Assembly: GCA_027943245.1 (NCBI GenBank)
Contig: JANDJZ010000150.1
Coordinates: 1-64,000 of the forward strand
Source of the DNA: Acanthamoeba sp. SK_2022b
Taxonomy: Eukaryota > Discosea > Longamoebia > Acanthamoebidae
DNA: 64,000 nt
Direction of reading: 5' to 3'
The notes below the pieces were generated by a model. The model was given only the letters and a program-made list of their open reading frames with translations. It did no database searches and was not told the DNA's origin. This document shows, piece after piece, positions 1-20,728 of this stretch. Within the stretch, counting starts at the first letter, position 1. Every line of letters starts with the position of its first letter. Both the position numbers and the translations under genes were made by a program.

Positions 1-727
1 CTGAGTTGGAAGCCCGCCGTTGCCAACCACCTGCTCCAGGAGGTACCTGCATCCGCTGCTTCTACTTGCCCTTTATCTTGCAACGATTATTGCTTTTTTT
101 GCATTTTTGTTAATATATTTTAATGTCATTTTAATAAATGTCAGCTGGTGCTACACATCACACAAGAGCTGTTGTTCGTCATCGAATCCAAGCCAGTTGT
201 CCGGTACCACTTCCACACACTACACCCACAACATTCACGCTCACGCATAAGTATATCTAGGAAATACATGATCAGAGTCGATGACGGGACCAGGCAGATG
301 GTGAGGGATTGTTTTGTCTCCTTCATTGCCCGAGTTGCCTGCTTGCCGCTCGTCAACATCGAGTATCGCATGGAGCTCACCAACAAGGGTACAGAGCGCT
401 CCCTCCCCAATCCAACCGACCTTTCGTCCAGCCATGTCTCATTAGGTTGTCTCTCCACTTTCCAGGATTTTTGGAATGCTGTATAGACATCTTCAACGGC
501 AGCGGCGTATCAGGTAACACTCTCGCACACAACGCACTCAGCTGACACGTTATCACACATCTTCTCACCCCCTCCACTTTATCCCGCCTTGGTTCAACGC
601 AGGGTTCTACACGGGGCTGTTGGCGCAGCTGTGGGTGGTGCCCTACTTCTGCAGCTACCACATCATCATGGGCGGCGTCTACTCCCTCCTCGATCGCCTG
701 AGTGAGCGCGAGCTCGACTCAATCTAA
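1..727 (+). CDS. Mitochondrial carrier homologue (MTCH2-like), 3' part
   Basis: Partial: the gene enters from the left edge. Two long stretches are readable. One contains [17 protein letters not shown] and [19 protein letters not shown]. After an intron at about 515-603, the last exons read [20 protein letters not shown] and then [20 protein letters not shown], ending [14 protein letters not shown]. The pattern C..DI....G..GFY.GL is the second half of a mitochondrial-carrier repeat, and the stretch before it resembles the loop and helix that precede that repeat in MTCH1/MTCH2. MTCH2 is an outer-mitochondrial-membrane insertase; that this protein does the same is inference. An AATAAA-like element overlaps the TAA stop. 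The gene converges on the POLQ gene with about 76 bp between the stop codons. SLC25A46 or another divergent carrier is the main alternative. Confidence 0.55.
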
Positions 728-803
728 TAAAAAGGCCCGCAGTCGTCGTGATGATCCGTTGTATTTACAGAGGGGGGGGGGTTGCCAACGAGTCGACGAC
801 ACA

Positions 804-10682
<9,879 letters not shown>

Positions 10683-10769
10683 CCCCCTCCAGCATCAGTT
10701 TGAAATCTTGTTGTTGCTGCGAAATTGTTCGTGGAAATGAATTTGTAGCCCAAACAAAACAAACAGAAC

Positions 10770-12765
10770 CTACAGCCAGAGGGCGTGGGCGATCTTGTAG
10801 GCCAGGAAGGTGTCACACAGGAAAGAGATAGAGAGGGAAGAAAGAGCCTGCATCTCCATCTTTTTGCCAGTTGCAATCATGGCCTTCAGCTGCCTCCTGC
10901 TCACAAAATCGTGATAAGGTGGTGTGGTAGCTTGGAGTACTGTGGGGACAGTAGGTGGAGGTACCGCCAAGTGGGTTTCGCTTGAAGGGCGGGCATGCCT
11001 AGCATCAACTGTCCCTTGTGCGTATCCCTGTCCGTCAGTGGTGCGAAGCACGCCGCGGGCAGTTGCCACTTCTTGAGATCATCATCGTGGAGACCCAGCC
11101 TGCGTTTCACTCAGCAAACCCAATTGCGATTGTAATTGTAATGTGCGAGCATCTACCACAGTAACTCGGGAGTGGCCAGGCTCTCGACGTCGTAGGCCAT
11201 GCGCTGGACGAGGATATGTGCGCATAAGCTTGCAAGCGAGGGTAGCCTCCTCATGTGTTCGTACCATTGAACCAAAAGCGTAGGTGCATAGGATCTGCAG
11301 GCCCCAGGGGTCATAATCGCAGAGCGCGAGCACAACCAGCGATGGGAGTGCGTCTTTGAGCATGCGGACCAGTCGGCGGGCTGCCACATCCGGCACACCC
11401 TTGCCCTTACACCGGAGATGATGATGCAACCTTGTTACAGTGCGCATAGAGGAGAATCTCAAGCTAGTGTGCGTACAGTAAGTAATGCACAAGGAGCGAA
11501 CTTCTTCACGAAGCCGTCGTTGAGCACTGAGACAAACCGGGTGAGAATAGGACGAATAGCTAGCTTAGCTTCGGGAGCAGGGAGCAGGCAGGCAGCACGC
11601 ACGGCGCATGAATGTGGCATGGTCTTCCACGATCAGCAGAAACCGAGCATCCGTACTGATATCTTGAGAGCAAAAATAAGTAGGCCAAACATAAGGACAA
11701 CAAGAGGCCTACCCTCAATACGATTGAAGTCACCAGGGATCGGCTTGCCCTTGTACGATTGCAAGGAAGTTAGAAAACAAGCAACTAATAACAAGAACCA
11801 TTGGAGGAGCATACAGTATCGAGGTAATGCATGCAATCTATCGAACTTCCCTTTTCCTTCCATTGAACGCGACCCGCGATAAGGCTTTTTTCTGTTCCGA
11901 CCTACATCAACGACATGTGAACATACCCACTACAAGCGTCTGGAGGGATAACTGTACCACGTGCAGCGCGATGCGAGGCACGTGTAGCATGGAGGCAATG
12001 TTTTCGATGGCTCGATCGACAAGGACTTGCTTGCCGAATAACTTGACGTCCATATAATAGATGTCTCTGGAAATGGGCAGAACCGGTCAGCATTGTTCTG
12101 GCCTTCTCCCAGTCTAGAATGGCAGCACCTCTTGGTTGCGTGCTTATCGCTGAGCAGAAGTCCGTAAACGATCTCCATGATTCGCAGCATTATGACTGCG
12201 TCCAAACAACAACGCTTGAGAGCGGAGCGAGGTGTCTGTGGGAAAGATCGGGTGCTACCGAAGGACACAAAGGTCTTGTCAGAGCGCAGAGAAAGCGTCG
12301 TGAGTGAGGGTTCGTCGGCTGATCGATGACACTTGGCGGTGAAGTCAAACGCGATGTTCTTGTAGGAGTGATGCTCCTCAAAGGAGAGGCAGGGATTGCG
12401 TCCTGCGCTGATGTCGTCCAACAGTTGTTGTACGATGTCCTCTAGTTGTTTTGCTACGGCCTCGCGTCTGGTAACGTTGCGTCAAGAACACCGTTCTGGA
12501 GGAACAGGAATTAGCGAGAACGCGTACGAGAAAGCGACACGCGGCGGCGCAAGGCGAACGTGAAGGAGTTGGTGCTGCACTTCAGCATGTAGTGCTTCAC
12601 GCCAGTCCAGTTCGCCCGATCTCTGGCGTAGCACGGTTGTTAAAAAAACATAATTAGAAACGCTTCATGAAGGCGTACCTCATCACTCATTATTGACTCG
12701 CACTCGTGGTCCAGCTTTGCCCGTTTTGCTGCCATGCTCTCACGATTGTACACTGTCGCCAACAT
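10770..12765 (-). CDS. SPO11: Meiotic recombination protein SPO11 (TopoVI-A family)
   Basis: SPO11 makes the double-strand breaks that start meiotic recombination. The catalytic-tyrosine motif is present as DIYYMDVKLFGKQVLVDRAI near 12060-12000, the equivalent of the RDIYY motif of animal SPO11. The Toprim part follows: DARFLLIVEDHATF near 11640, FVSVLNDGFVKKFAPC near 11520, KGKGVPDVAARRLVRML near 11400, and the acidic metal-binding ALCDYDPWGLQILCTYAFGS near 11320-11270. The C-terminus (LGLHDDDLKKWQLP, PLTDRDTHKGQLML, KKMEMQALSS) matches the conserved end of the family. The start used, MLATVYNRESMAAKRAKL, leaves 80 bp to the upstream gene's stop; a second ATG is at 12735. The N-terminal exons (about 12650-12420) could not be joined unambiguously. 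The POLQ start lies about 90 bp beyond the stop, same strand. Confidence 0.85.
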
Positions 12766-12844
12766 CGCTGAGGGCAGACAAAACGAACGCAGGCAAAACG
12801 CAGCTGGAAATTTCGAGTTGCGCAAAATTGGCGCCAAAATTTTT

Positions 12845-14985
12845 TCACAGGGCAAACTCCTGGTCGTCGAGAGCGTCGAGCTGTGCATCGGAGAAGAGCG
12901 TCCACTTGTGCTCGGGCACCCGTGCGAACGCTTCCTTGCAGCGCTGCAGTCCGGGCTCGGCCACGCTGTACGATGTCACTCCGTCGTCCTGTTCGCGGGA
13001 GGAGGGAATGGAGGTCATTGGATCGGTAGAGAGAGCGCGCGCGCGATAACTTAAACTTGCTTTACCTGGTTGGTGCCGTTGACGTGGTGAATGAAGATGT
13101 GCAGCACCTGATCGGGAAACGTCTCGGCAATCTCAGCGTAGACCTCTGGTGTCCATACATCACATCATTTTTGGTAACATGTGAGAGTGGAACCTATCAG
13201 CACTCTTTCGGCAACGCGTGCATACCAGGGTCCTGCTGGCCGTCATCGCCCACAAGGACAAACTTGCGGTGTGGAAACGAGCCAATGAGCGGCTTGATTA
13301 CTTCGACCTTGAAGATAAGCGGCGAACGAATGAACGTCATGAAGCTGGCGAGGTCGCGGAAAATCTGGTTCAGGTGCCCTGTGGGCAAAGACGCAGCAAT
13401 GCACAGCGGCCATGTGAGAAACACCTGCAGTTAGCGAACGTCAGGCATCGCGTACATGTGCCCTCGGGAAACGACGCCTCTGCGCTGTGCATAAACTCCT
13501 GCAGGACAGGATAGAACTGCCACGGCCCGCCTAACAAACACGCCAACGCGTGAATGGAGAGGCGGTGGAGGCGATGGTGGCGTGGTGGTCGCATACCCGA
13601 GACGTAGTGGAATTGCACGTCGTGGCCCTGCTGCGAGTATTTGGTCTTCCAGTGGTTGTAGAGGCGGTTCATGCCCTTCACGAACTCAAACTCGTTGAGC
13701 ATCGTGTTCTCGAAGAGCACGTTACCACTGGCGAGAACGATAAACACGGTGGATAGTCAGTGCTGTATGCCCATCAGTGCATTCAATTGCGCGGCGTGCC
13801 GTGGACGTGTGGTGAGCCTCTGTTGCATGTGGCACGGCGGGAGAGCTTACTTGGTGACGCCCGTCACCTTGATCGTGTCGTCGATGTCGGAGATGAAGCT
13901 GATGCCCTGCCCACCACTGGTGAGGGCAAATCACCCATCGCTCGTGATGGAGGGCCACGAGAGAAATGGCTGAACGAAAGGGGCGGCACTTTAGTTTACC
14001 TCGTCTTCAACGATAAACGAGTGCCCATGGAAAGTTCGGTTGTCCTGCGACAGCACAAAGTACCTGATCCGCTTCAGACCTGGCACACGTCGCGATAAGT
14101 GTGCCGACATACACTCGCCGCGCGCCGCACGGTGCACAAAACGCACAGCACGACTTTGAGGCCTCGAGATCGCGCACCATCAAAGTTTTCAATGAGAGGC
14201 ACGCCACGGCCGTCATCCTGCTGCTCGCCCTCGGAGCCGGCGCATCCCACGTCGAGCACGATCTGGTCCTCGAAGTGGCCGTTGGTCGCCGACAGCCTGG
14301 TCAGCGGGTAAGTCGCGAAGCTGCCGTTGGTCAGCGGGAAGTAGACCGTCACGCGCTTGCTGCCCTCGTTGTCCACCAGGAAGCGGCTCAGCCGGTGGCG
14401 GAACAGCGGGTTCTCGAGCGCGTCGGCATAGTTGTAGCGGTGGGCGAGAAGACCTGCCAGCTTCATGAGCATCCAGTTGAAGTAGTCGTCTGCCTCCTCC
14501 TCGTAGATGCAGCCGTGGATGCCCACACGCACAAACCGACGCGTGCACTCTGTCATGCCCGTCGCGGGCGTGCGGGTTGCGGCACAGTCAGCAAGTGGTC
14601 ATGCGAGAAGCTGCAGAACCAACGGAATGCACGTGCCATCGGGAGAGGAGGTGGAGACGGCAGCTGCAGCGTCAGCGTTGCCCTGCCCTTGGGCACCCTC
14701 TGCTGGCTCCTCCAAATCGTTGGCGATTTTTTCCGATTTGGCAGAGTGCTTGTAGAGCTTCGACTTGAGATTAGATCGAGGAGAGGCATAGGTAGGAGAA
14801 GAAGACGGAGAGGAAGGATCGTCGACGAATCGGGCAATGGTGGGGAAGAGCGTGACGTCCTCGTCGGCCTCCACTACCTCTGATCGAAAGAAGAATTCGT
14901 GCACCGACGCATGCTGCAGCGCCAGCGCGAGCACCAGGCCCGCCAGCCCGAGCAACGCCAACGCTCTGCCAACATACCACGCCAT
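12845..14985 (-). CDS. APP1-type (DUF2183) phosphatidate phosphatase-like membrane protein
   Basis: The first exon starts MAWYVGRALALLGLAGLVLA, an uncleaved signal-anchor or signal peptide. The DUF2183/APP1 fold follows: RRFVRVGIHGCIYEEE (about 14540), TVYFPLTNGSFATYPLT (about 14330), YFVLSQDNRTFHGHSF (about 14050), then the HAD-like catalytic motif ISFISDIDDTIKVTGVTN (about 13900-13855). After that come LNEFEFVKGMNRLYNHWK and FRDLASFMTFIRSPLIFKVE (about 13350), then HRKFVLVGDDGQQDP (about 13270) and EVYAEIAETFPDQVLHIFIH. The DxDxT aspartates are intact. Yeast App1 is a Mg2+-dependent phosphatidate phosphatase of actin patches. Here the N-terminal membrane segment suggests an endomembrane or surface location (inference). 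The stop is 80 bp from the SPO11 start on the same strand. Confidence 0.8.
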
Positions 14986-15212
14986 CGCTGCTGCGGGCGT
15001 GTTCGTTCTTTTATTCAGTGGACCTTGCTTTTCCTCCTCATTTTCTCTCTTGCCTGCTGTGCCCCTTGTTCGCCTGCGCTGTTTGCATCTTTGAAATCTA
15101 TCGACGTGGCAGGAAGCCTTCCTGGCATAGCTGCATTCGTATTGAGCTCTCAACACCCACACCAAGAAGAGGACAATTACGAAGGCTAAGGCAGCTGCTG
15201 TGGAGCCCGGGA

Positions 15213-16973
15213 ATGGAAGCCACGCTGGAGATGGAGGAGGAGGAGAGGAGGCGACGCATGCTGTGGCCTGAAGGCGAGCACCTCTTGTTCAAGTCAGGCG
15301 TGCCCAGTCTCGCAGATCTGTGCTTGGACTACGTGGCCGAGTGCTTTCAGCAGCTGGAGGGCCTTGGTACCACTTTTTGCTCGTGTTCACCTGCACAACC
15401 TCAGCAGCTTCATCCTCTCATGCGCGTGTGGCCCGACTGCGTGCTTGCTCCATGAATAGACCGACTGCCTGTAACCGTGAGGCAGCAGGTGTTCGTCAAG
15501 CTGAGCCGCTCGCAGAAGATCAACGACATGACTCTCTCGCTCTTCCTCACCGCCAACAGCAAAGGGTAGCTCTTCCATCTTTCCTCTACGTTCCTACGCT
15601 TACACAAGCGCTTGTGACGACGACAACCGCCGCCACCCCAGAGCATGTCCATTCGTTGAGCTCGACTTCTCGTCCATGAAATGGGTCTCGGCCAGCACAG
15701 TCTTACAGCTGTTCAATCCATACACACTGCTGCATCTCAACCTGTCCAACTGCACCCAAATCACCGACGAAGTGTACGTCACGCTCCTCACCTCGCCGTC
15801 AGCGGCCCTGGCAGCACTCGCCGTCCGTGCTTAATCCTCTCCTTCCTTCACTGTTCTCCGTTATAGGGTGCAAGCCATCACGAAGGAGAGTCGTATATTG
15901 GAGACCCTCATCGTCAGCCATAACCCAAACATCATGGATCCCATCAAGTACTGACCACGCCCCTTGTCATGGCCCCTGGGTGCGCATAATCGCCAACGTG
16001 CGCTCTCTATGTCTTTGGTTGCAGGCACGAGTGCCCGTGCTTGTTGGCCGTTGATTTTCGCGCCACGAAGCTCAAGGACGAGGCCCTGTGCGCCATCGCC
16101 AGGTGACACCCCCAATCCAACAATGAGAAGGCCGGTCCCTCGTTCTGCACAGCGACTAACGGTTGGCTTCAACTGATCCCATCGGCCAGGCTCTGCACGT
16201 CGCTGGTGAAAGTCGACATACGTGGTTGCAATGACCTGCGATGGGGCGGCCTGCGAGCGCTCGAGCGACACTGCCCCTCTCTACTATCTCTCCACTACGA
16301 CTACGTCGTCTATCCACCGACGGGCTCTTCAGGTACACAACGCTACACCATCCAAGTGATATACGACCGCGACGCACGGAAGCCAAGACGTGACGTCTGC
16401 TCTCGCCATGGATGATTTGCAGACCGAAGCAAGCTGGAGTTCACACAGCTTCGCGAGCTAGGCATCTACTGGGACACGGACTACAAGTACTTGATCTACG
16501 CACTCATCCACGCCAACAGGTATTGCCCCAGCCCCAACCAGCGCACCCATTGGACGGCACAACGCCAAGAGAGGGAGGAGTTGACTTGCTTTCGAATGCA
16601 AACTATCGCTGTATTCGCTCGTGCAGGGGCCTGCGCAGCTTGGCATGTCAGGCCCACAGACAGGACGGTACGGAGTTCGACGTCGACCACTTGTCCGGTA
16701 TGGCAAGCCAGCGTTGGCTACTCCAGTGCACTTGAGGCCAAACCCCCGAGACTCGAACTGACCCTGTTTGCTTGCAGATTTGCCAGAGCTCGAGGAGCTG
16801 CGGTTGGCGCAGTGCACGCTGGAGGGCACAGCGATCGTGTCGTCCAGCCTGCGCAGCATGTTCCTGCACGACGTGTGGCGCTTCCCCGCCAAGCCGATCG
16901 TCACGTTCGACTGCCCTCGGGTCCGTCCCTGTTCCTCTCTGATTGTGGCTCGTTTGTACTAAACTGCACTGCT

Positions 16974-17015
<42 letters not shown>

Positions 17016-19434
17016 CAGCTCACTCATATCTCGTGGACCGCGCAAACGACTCGTCTGTTTCCTGCGTGCGGCAACCTCCTTCGTGGTACTGCTCGCGGGA
17101 GCATGCCTTGTCCCGTTTGGCTGCGCTGCGCTGTTCTTTCACCACTTTGATCGCTCGCGTTTGCCGCTGACCGCGGCGCCTGGCAGGCTGTCCCAATCTC
17201 TTCTCGCTGTCGGTCACGGCGTATCCGTTCGACATGGATTTCTTCGAGGAGCTGAAGCAGCACACGAGCCTCAACATACTTTCCATCACCTCGTCGCCTA
17301 TCAACAAGAACTTTGCCGAGTTGCAGGCACGCACGCACCTCTGGCCCCGCGCTCTCGCACGCCACGCACAGCGCAATCCTCTCACGACTCCCATCCTATC
17401 CTATCGCGACGCCGCTCAGAGTCCTAGCCTACGAACGCTGGTGTTGGTCAACGCCTACTTCCAAAGGTGCGCCTGGCAGGCTCTCGTCTGCTGTTCGGGC
17501 TTTTTTGTGGAGGCTCACTTCTGCCTATACCGCGCGCGCGCACGCGGCCACCAGGGATGTGACCGTAGCCTGCCCCTCGCTCGAGTACATTCGGCTCGAG
17601 GGCTGTACGAACCACTCCCACCTGCGAATGGAGCTCCCTAGCCTTCAGAAAGCCGGTACGCCTGCGTGTTCCTATACTGCCGTAGCTCGCCTCCTCTCGG
17701 TCAGCGGCATTGAGAGCGTTCCCCCTGTGTCGTGTGTCCGCCCATCCCAAACACAGAAATCATAAGGCCGCTGGGGAGCCACAACACGCCGATGGTCGAC
17801 GCCATCCTCGAGCTCGTGGAGGACCTGGCTCAGCGCTGCCCGCTGCTCAAGATCCTCACCCTGCAGTCGCTCCCCAAGGACTACTACTCGACGCGCGACC
17901 TCAAGATCGTATCGACGAGCCTGGTCAAGCTCGAGATCACCAGCGGCACCTACCCTACGCCGCGCGACTTCATCAACTGCGACTGCCCGCAGCTGGCCGT
18001 GCTCAACCTGAGCCAGTCCAACATCGACAACTTCAACCTCGACTACATCCTGCGCGACTGTCCGCGCCTGCACAGCCTCGACGTCACCGAGTGCAAGCAG
18101 CTGACGGCCTCGCGCATGATCGGGTCGCTCCGCGACCTCCGCGTGCTCAAGGCGCACAAGACCAACCTCGAGCTGGGCTGCGTGCTCGACGTGATCAAGC
18201 GATGCAGGCGTCTGCAGACCGTGGAGTACTCCCGCTACCACAACGTCGTGCCGGTGAGCAAGGAGGAGGCCGAGCTCAAGAAGATCGAGGAGGACATCCA
18301 AGAGGAGGTACGCCATTTGCCGGCCAATCGTCAGCGCGACTCGTCCATCTCGGCGTCGCCGCCACACGCAGCTGCTGACCCCCTCCCATGCCATGGCGTT
18401 GTTGCGGTTGCAGGAGCCGATCGAGGTGGTCAACTCGTGCGTGCGGCGGCTGGTGATCGACAGCAGTTTCGCCGACCTCCATCTCTACGCGCTCAACCTG
18501 GCCTCGCTGCACACCCTCCACTTTTCGCACACCCACATGCTGCGCGATCACCACATTGCGCAGCTGGTGGCCCACTCGCCGCGCCTCCGCCACCTCTCGC
18601 TCTTCAGCTGCGCCTCGCTCCACCAGCCCTGCTTCAGCTTCCCCCACCTTCTCGTTCTCAACCTCGTCTCCTGCGACGCCATGACGCGCCCCAAGATTTT
18701 GGTGTGTGCTCTCTCCCTCTCTCCCGCGTGTTGTATAGTTGAGCTTCGCTGACACAACAGCCTGTTTGCAGTGTCCAGCGCTGCAGCTGGTGGACATCAA
18801 ATTCTGTACTGTGGATGGCGCGGTGGTGACGGCCATGCTGGCCGAGTGCCCGCGGCTGATCACGCTCAACCTGCTCAACCTGGCCAAGCTGGCCGGCCCG
18901 CTCACCCTGGTCCACGAAACGCTCCAGAAGCTGGCCATCAGCAGCTGCGAGCGCGTCTCGCGTCTCGACCTCTCGCTGCCGGCCCTCAGGCAGGCGGAGC
19001 TGATGTCCCTCCCGGGCCTCGCCGGCGTCCTCTTCCTCCGTCCGTCGCCGCAGCTGATCCGCTTCGGGCTGGCCTTTTGCCCGCGCGTCGACGTGGCCCT
19101 CCTACAGCGCGAGCTGACGGATAGGGCCGAGAGCGCCTTCGTTCAGCTCAGCGCTACCTCGCACTCGCCCTGGGCGTCGTCATCTTCCTCCTCCTCCTCC
19201 TCCTCGTTTCTGGACCCGTCGGCGTTCGCGCCAGCGTTCGCCCCCTCGACGTCGCCGCCAGCCGGCGGAGTGCTGTTGACCATCACCTCCTCGCTTTCCA
19301 ACCTCTCCTCGTCGATCGACAGCTTCTCCTCCGCTCTTTTCCAGCCGCACTCCTCCTCCTCCTCCTCACCACCACGTCCATCATCATCGTCATCATCATC
19401 GGGTGAGGACGACGCGCGATGCCTCGTCATGTGA
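15213..19434 (+). CDS. Leucine-rich-repeat (AMN1/RNI-like) protein with C-terminal CaaX box
   Basis: Starts MEATLEMEEEERRRRMLW and runs through about 14 exons. Cysteine-containing LRRs of the F-box/AMN1 type recur: TLLHLNLSNCTQITDE (about 15735), LETLIVSHNPNIMD, LVKVDIRGCNDLRWGGL (about 16215), LEELRLAQCTLEGTAI (about 16790), LAVLNLSQSNIDNF, LHSLDVTECKQLTASR (about 18080), LQLVDIKFCTVDGAVV (about 18790), and LITLNLLNLAKLAGPL. No F-box was recognised at the N-terminus. The last exon adds a Ser-rich low-complexity tail (about 19140-19410) and ends DDARCLVM, a CaaX prenylation motif. The protein is probably a membrane-tethered scaffold or a ubiquitin-ligase substrate receptor (inference). It is one of the longest genes here. 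It converges on the glutaredoxin-like gene with about 95 bp between stops. Confidence 0.8.
16974..17014. repeat. (CAA)n trinucleotide repeat in an intron of the LRR gene
   Basis: About 13 CAA units directly upstream of an acceptor, between two LRR exons. Confidence 0.9.
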
Positions 19435-19529
19435 AAACCACCCCCCACCCCCACATACACACTCATCCTAGGATGCCGAGTGCAACTGAGTTTTCAACGA
19501 TCGTGTGACATGGTAGCGGGCAGGCCATC

Positions 19530-20624
19530 TCACACGTAAAAATGGCGCTGCGACCTGGTCAGCCTGAGCCTGGCCTCCAGCTGGCCGGTGGCCACCGCGT
19601 CCATCACCTCGCGAACCGAGCCTGCACCGCCGCCGCCGCCGACGTAAGAGGGGAGGGGGAGGGGAGAGAGAGAGAGAGAGAGAGCAAAGTCGATGAGTGA
19701 GCGTGCACGCCGAGAGCCAAGGAGCGATGTGATGCTGCGCACCAAACGGCCGGCCGAGGATGTAGACCTGGGGAAAGTCTTGGTCGCCTCGAATGTACGA
19801 GCCCCTGCGCGTGTGGCAAGACTCGGGGGTCAGCAAAGGAAAATCGAGGGGGGAGAGAACGTGATAAAGGAGGAAAACGACGAACGTGTGCTTGATGAGG
19901 GCCTCCTTGAGTAGAGGATACTTGTTCAGATCGAACGTCTTGAACAGAGCGTCTGAGTGTGGGAGGCCAACAACGGCGCGGGCGTGAAGTTGAGGTAAGA
20001 GCCAACGTGTGGCGAGGTGGAGAAGATGCAAAGAGGGGAGTGGAGACGTACGATCGCGCTTTAGCTGCGTGATGACGGTGAAGCCCTCGCCATCGGCCGG
20101 GGCGTTTTCGTTGCCGTACATGAACACCACGCACTTGTACTTCTTCATGCCCAGCACCTGAGAGTGTGTAACGTGCACGCGTGGATGGAGCGCGCTCTTG
20201 GAATCAGAACAGGTAGCGAGAAGCGGCGGAGGTGAAAGAAAATTACCGAATTGATGTGCTCATTGATGGCGTTGCCGGACTCAAAGGCCTTAAGGGCGGC
20301 ATCAATTTTTGCCTGATCTTCCTTCTCAATGCGATCGAAATACTCGGCGAGCGTTTCTTGCTTGATTTCTTCCTCCTGCAGCGAAGCCTCCGGGGCGGTC
20401 TCCACCGCGGGCGGCGCTGCCGTCTCGGTAGAGAGATGGCGGCGAGAGGAAGATATGGCGGCCCACATGCAGGAGGGTGAAGAAACGAAGGAGGGGGCAG
20501 AGGAGGTGGAGATGAGCGATGCCGATCTCCGATTTGAGGTTGCGGCCATTCGCCCTGCGAACGAGGACCGCGCCGAAGCGAGGAAGAAAGAAGACTGCAC
20601 GCTTCGCCGTGTTAGGAGAGACAT
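19530..20624 (-). CDS. Mitochondrial-type glutaredoxin-fold protein lacking the active-site Cys
   Basis: Starts MSLLTRRSVQSSFFLASARS, a Ser/Arg/Ala-rich leader without acids that looks like a mitochondrial presequence, then an acidic stretch (about residues 60-120). The glutaredoxin core is KYKCVVFMYGNENAPADGEG (about 20140-20080), FKTFDLNKYPLLKEALIKH (about 19940-19890), DFPQVYILGRPFG (about 19770) and, after an intron, SVREVMDAVATGQLEARL (about 19615-19560). This follows the monothiol glutaredoxin order (VVFMKG..AP.CGFS, FKTVDV, PQVFINGK.IGG, gs..). At the CGFS position the residues are DGEG, so the nucleophilic cysteine is gone; the only nearby Cys is in KYKC. Redox chemistry and Fe-S ligation by the usual route are unlikely. 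A structural role in an organellar complex is possible (inference). Confidence 0.6.
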
Positions 20625-20728
20625 CTTGCTACGTCTGATCTGTGGATAATCTAATATTTGTTTTCTTTTCTTTTGTATTTTAAGCACGGTGTGAGAAATA
20701 AGGTATTTTTATTTCTATTTTCAGGCAC

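Noticed and set aside
15018..15212. Upstream ATG-type start for the LRR gene
   Set aside because: Frames upstream of 15213 are open only by chance and overlap the probable promoter shared with the phosphatase gene.
18276..19466. Long antisense open frames opposite the last exons of the LRR gene
   Set aside because: Shadow frames of GC-rich coding sequence; the plus strand gives clear leucine-rich repeats and splice sites.
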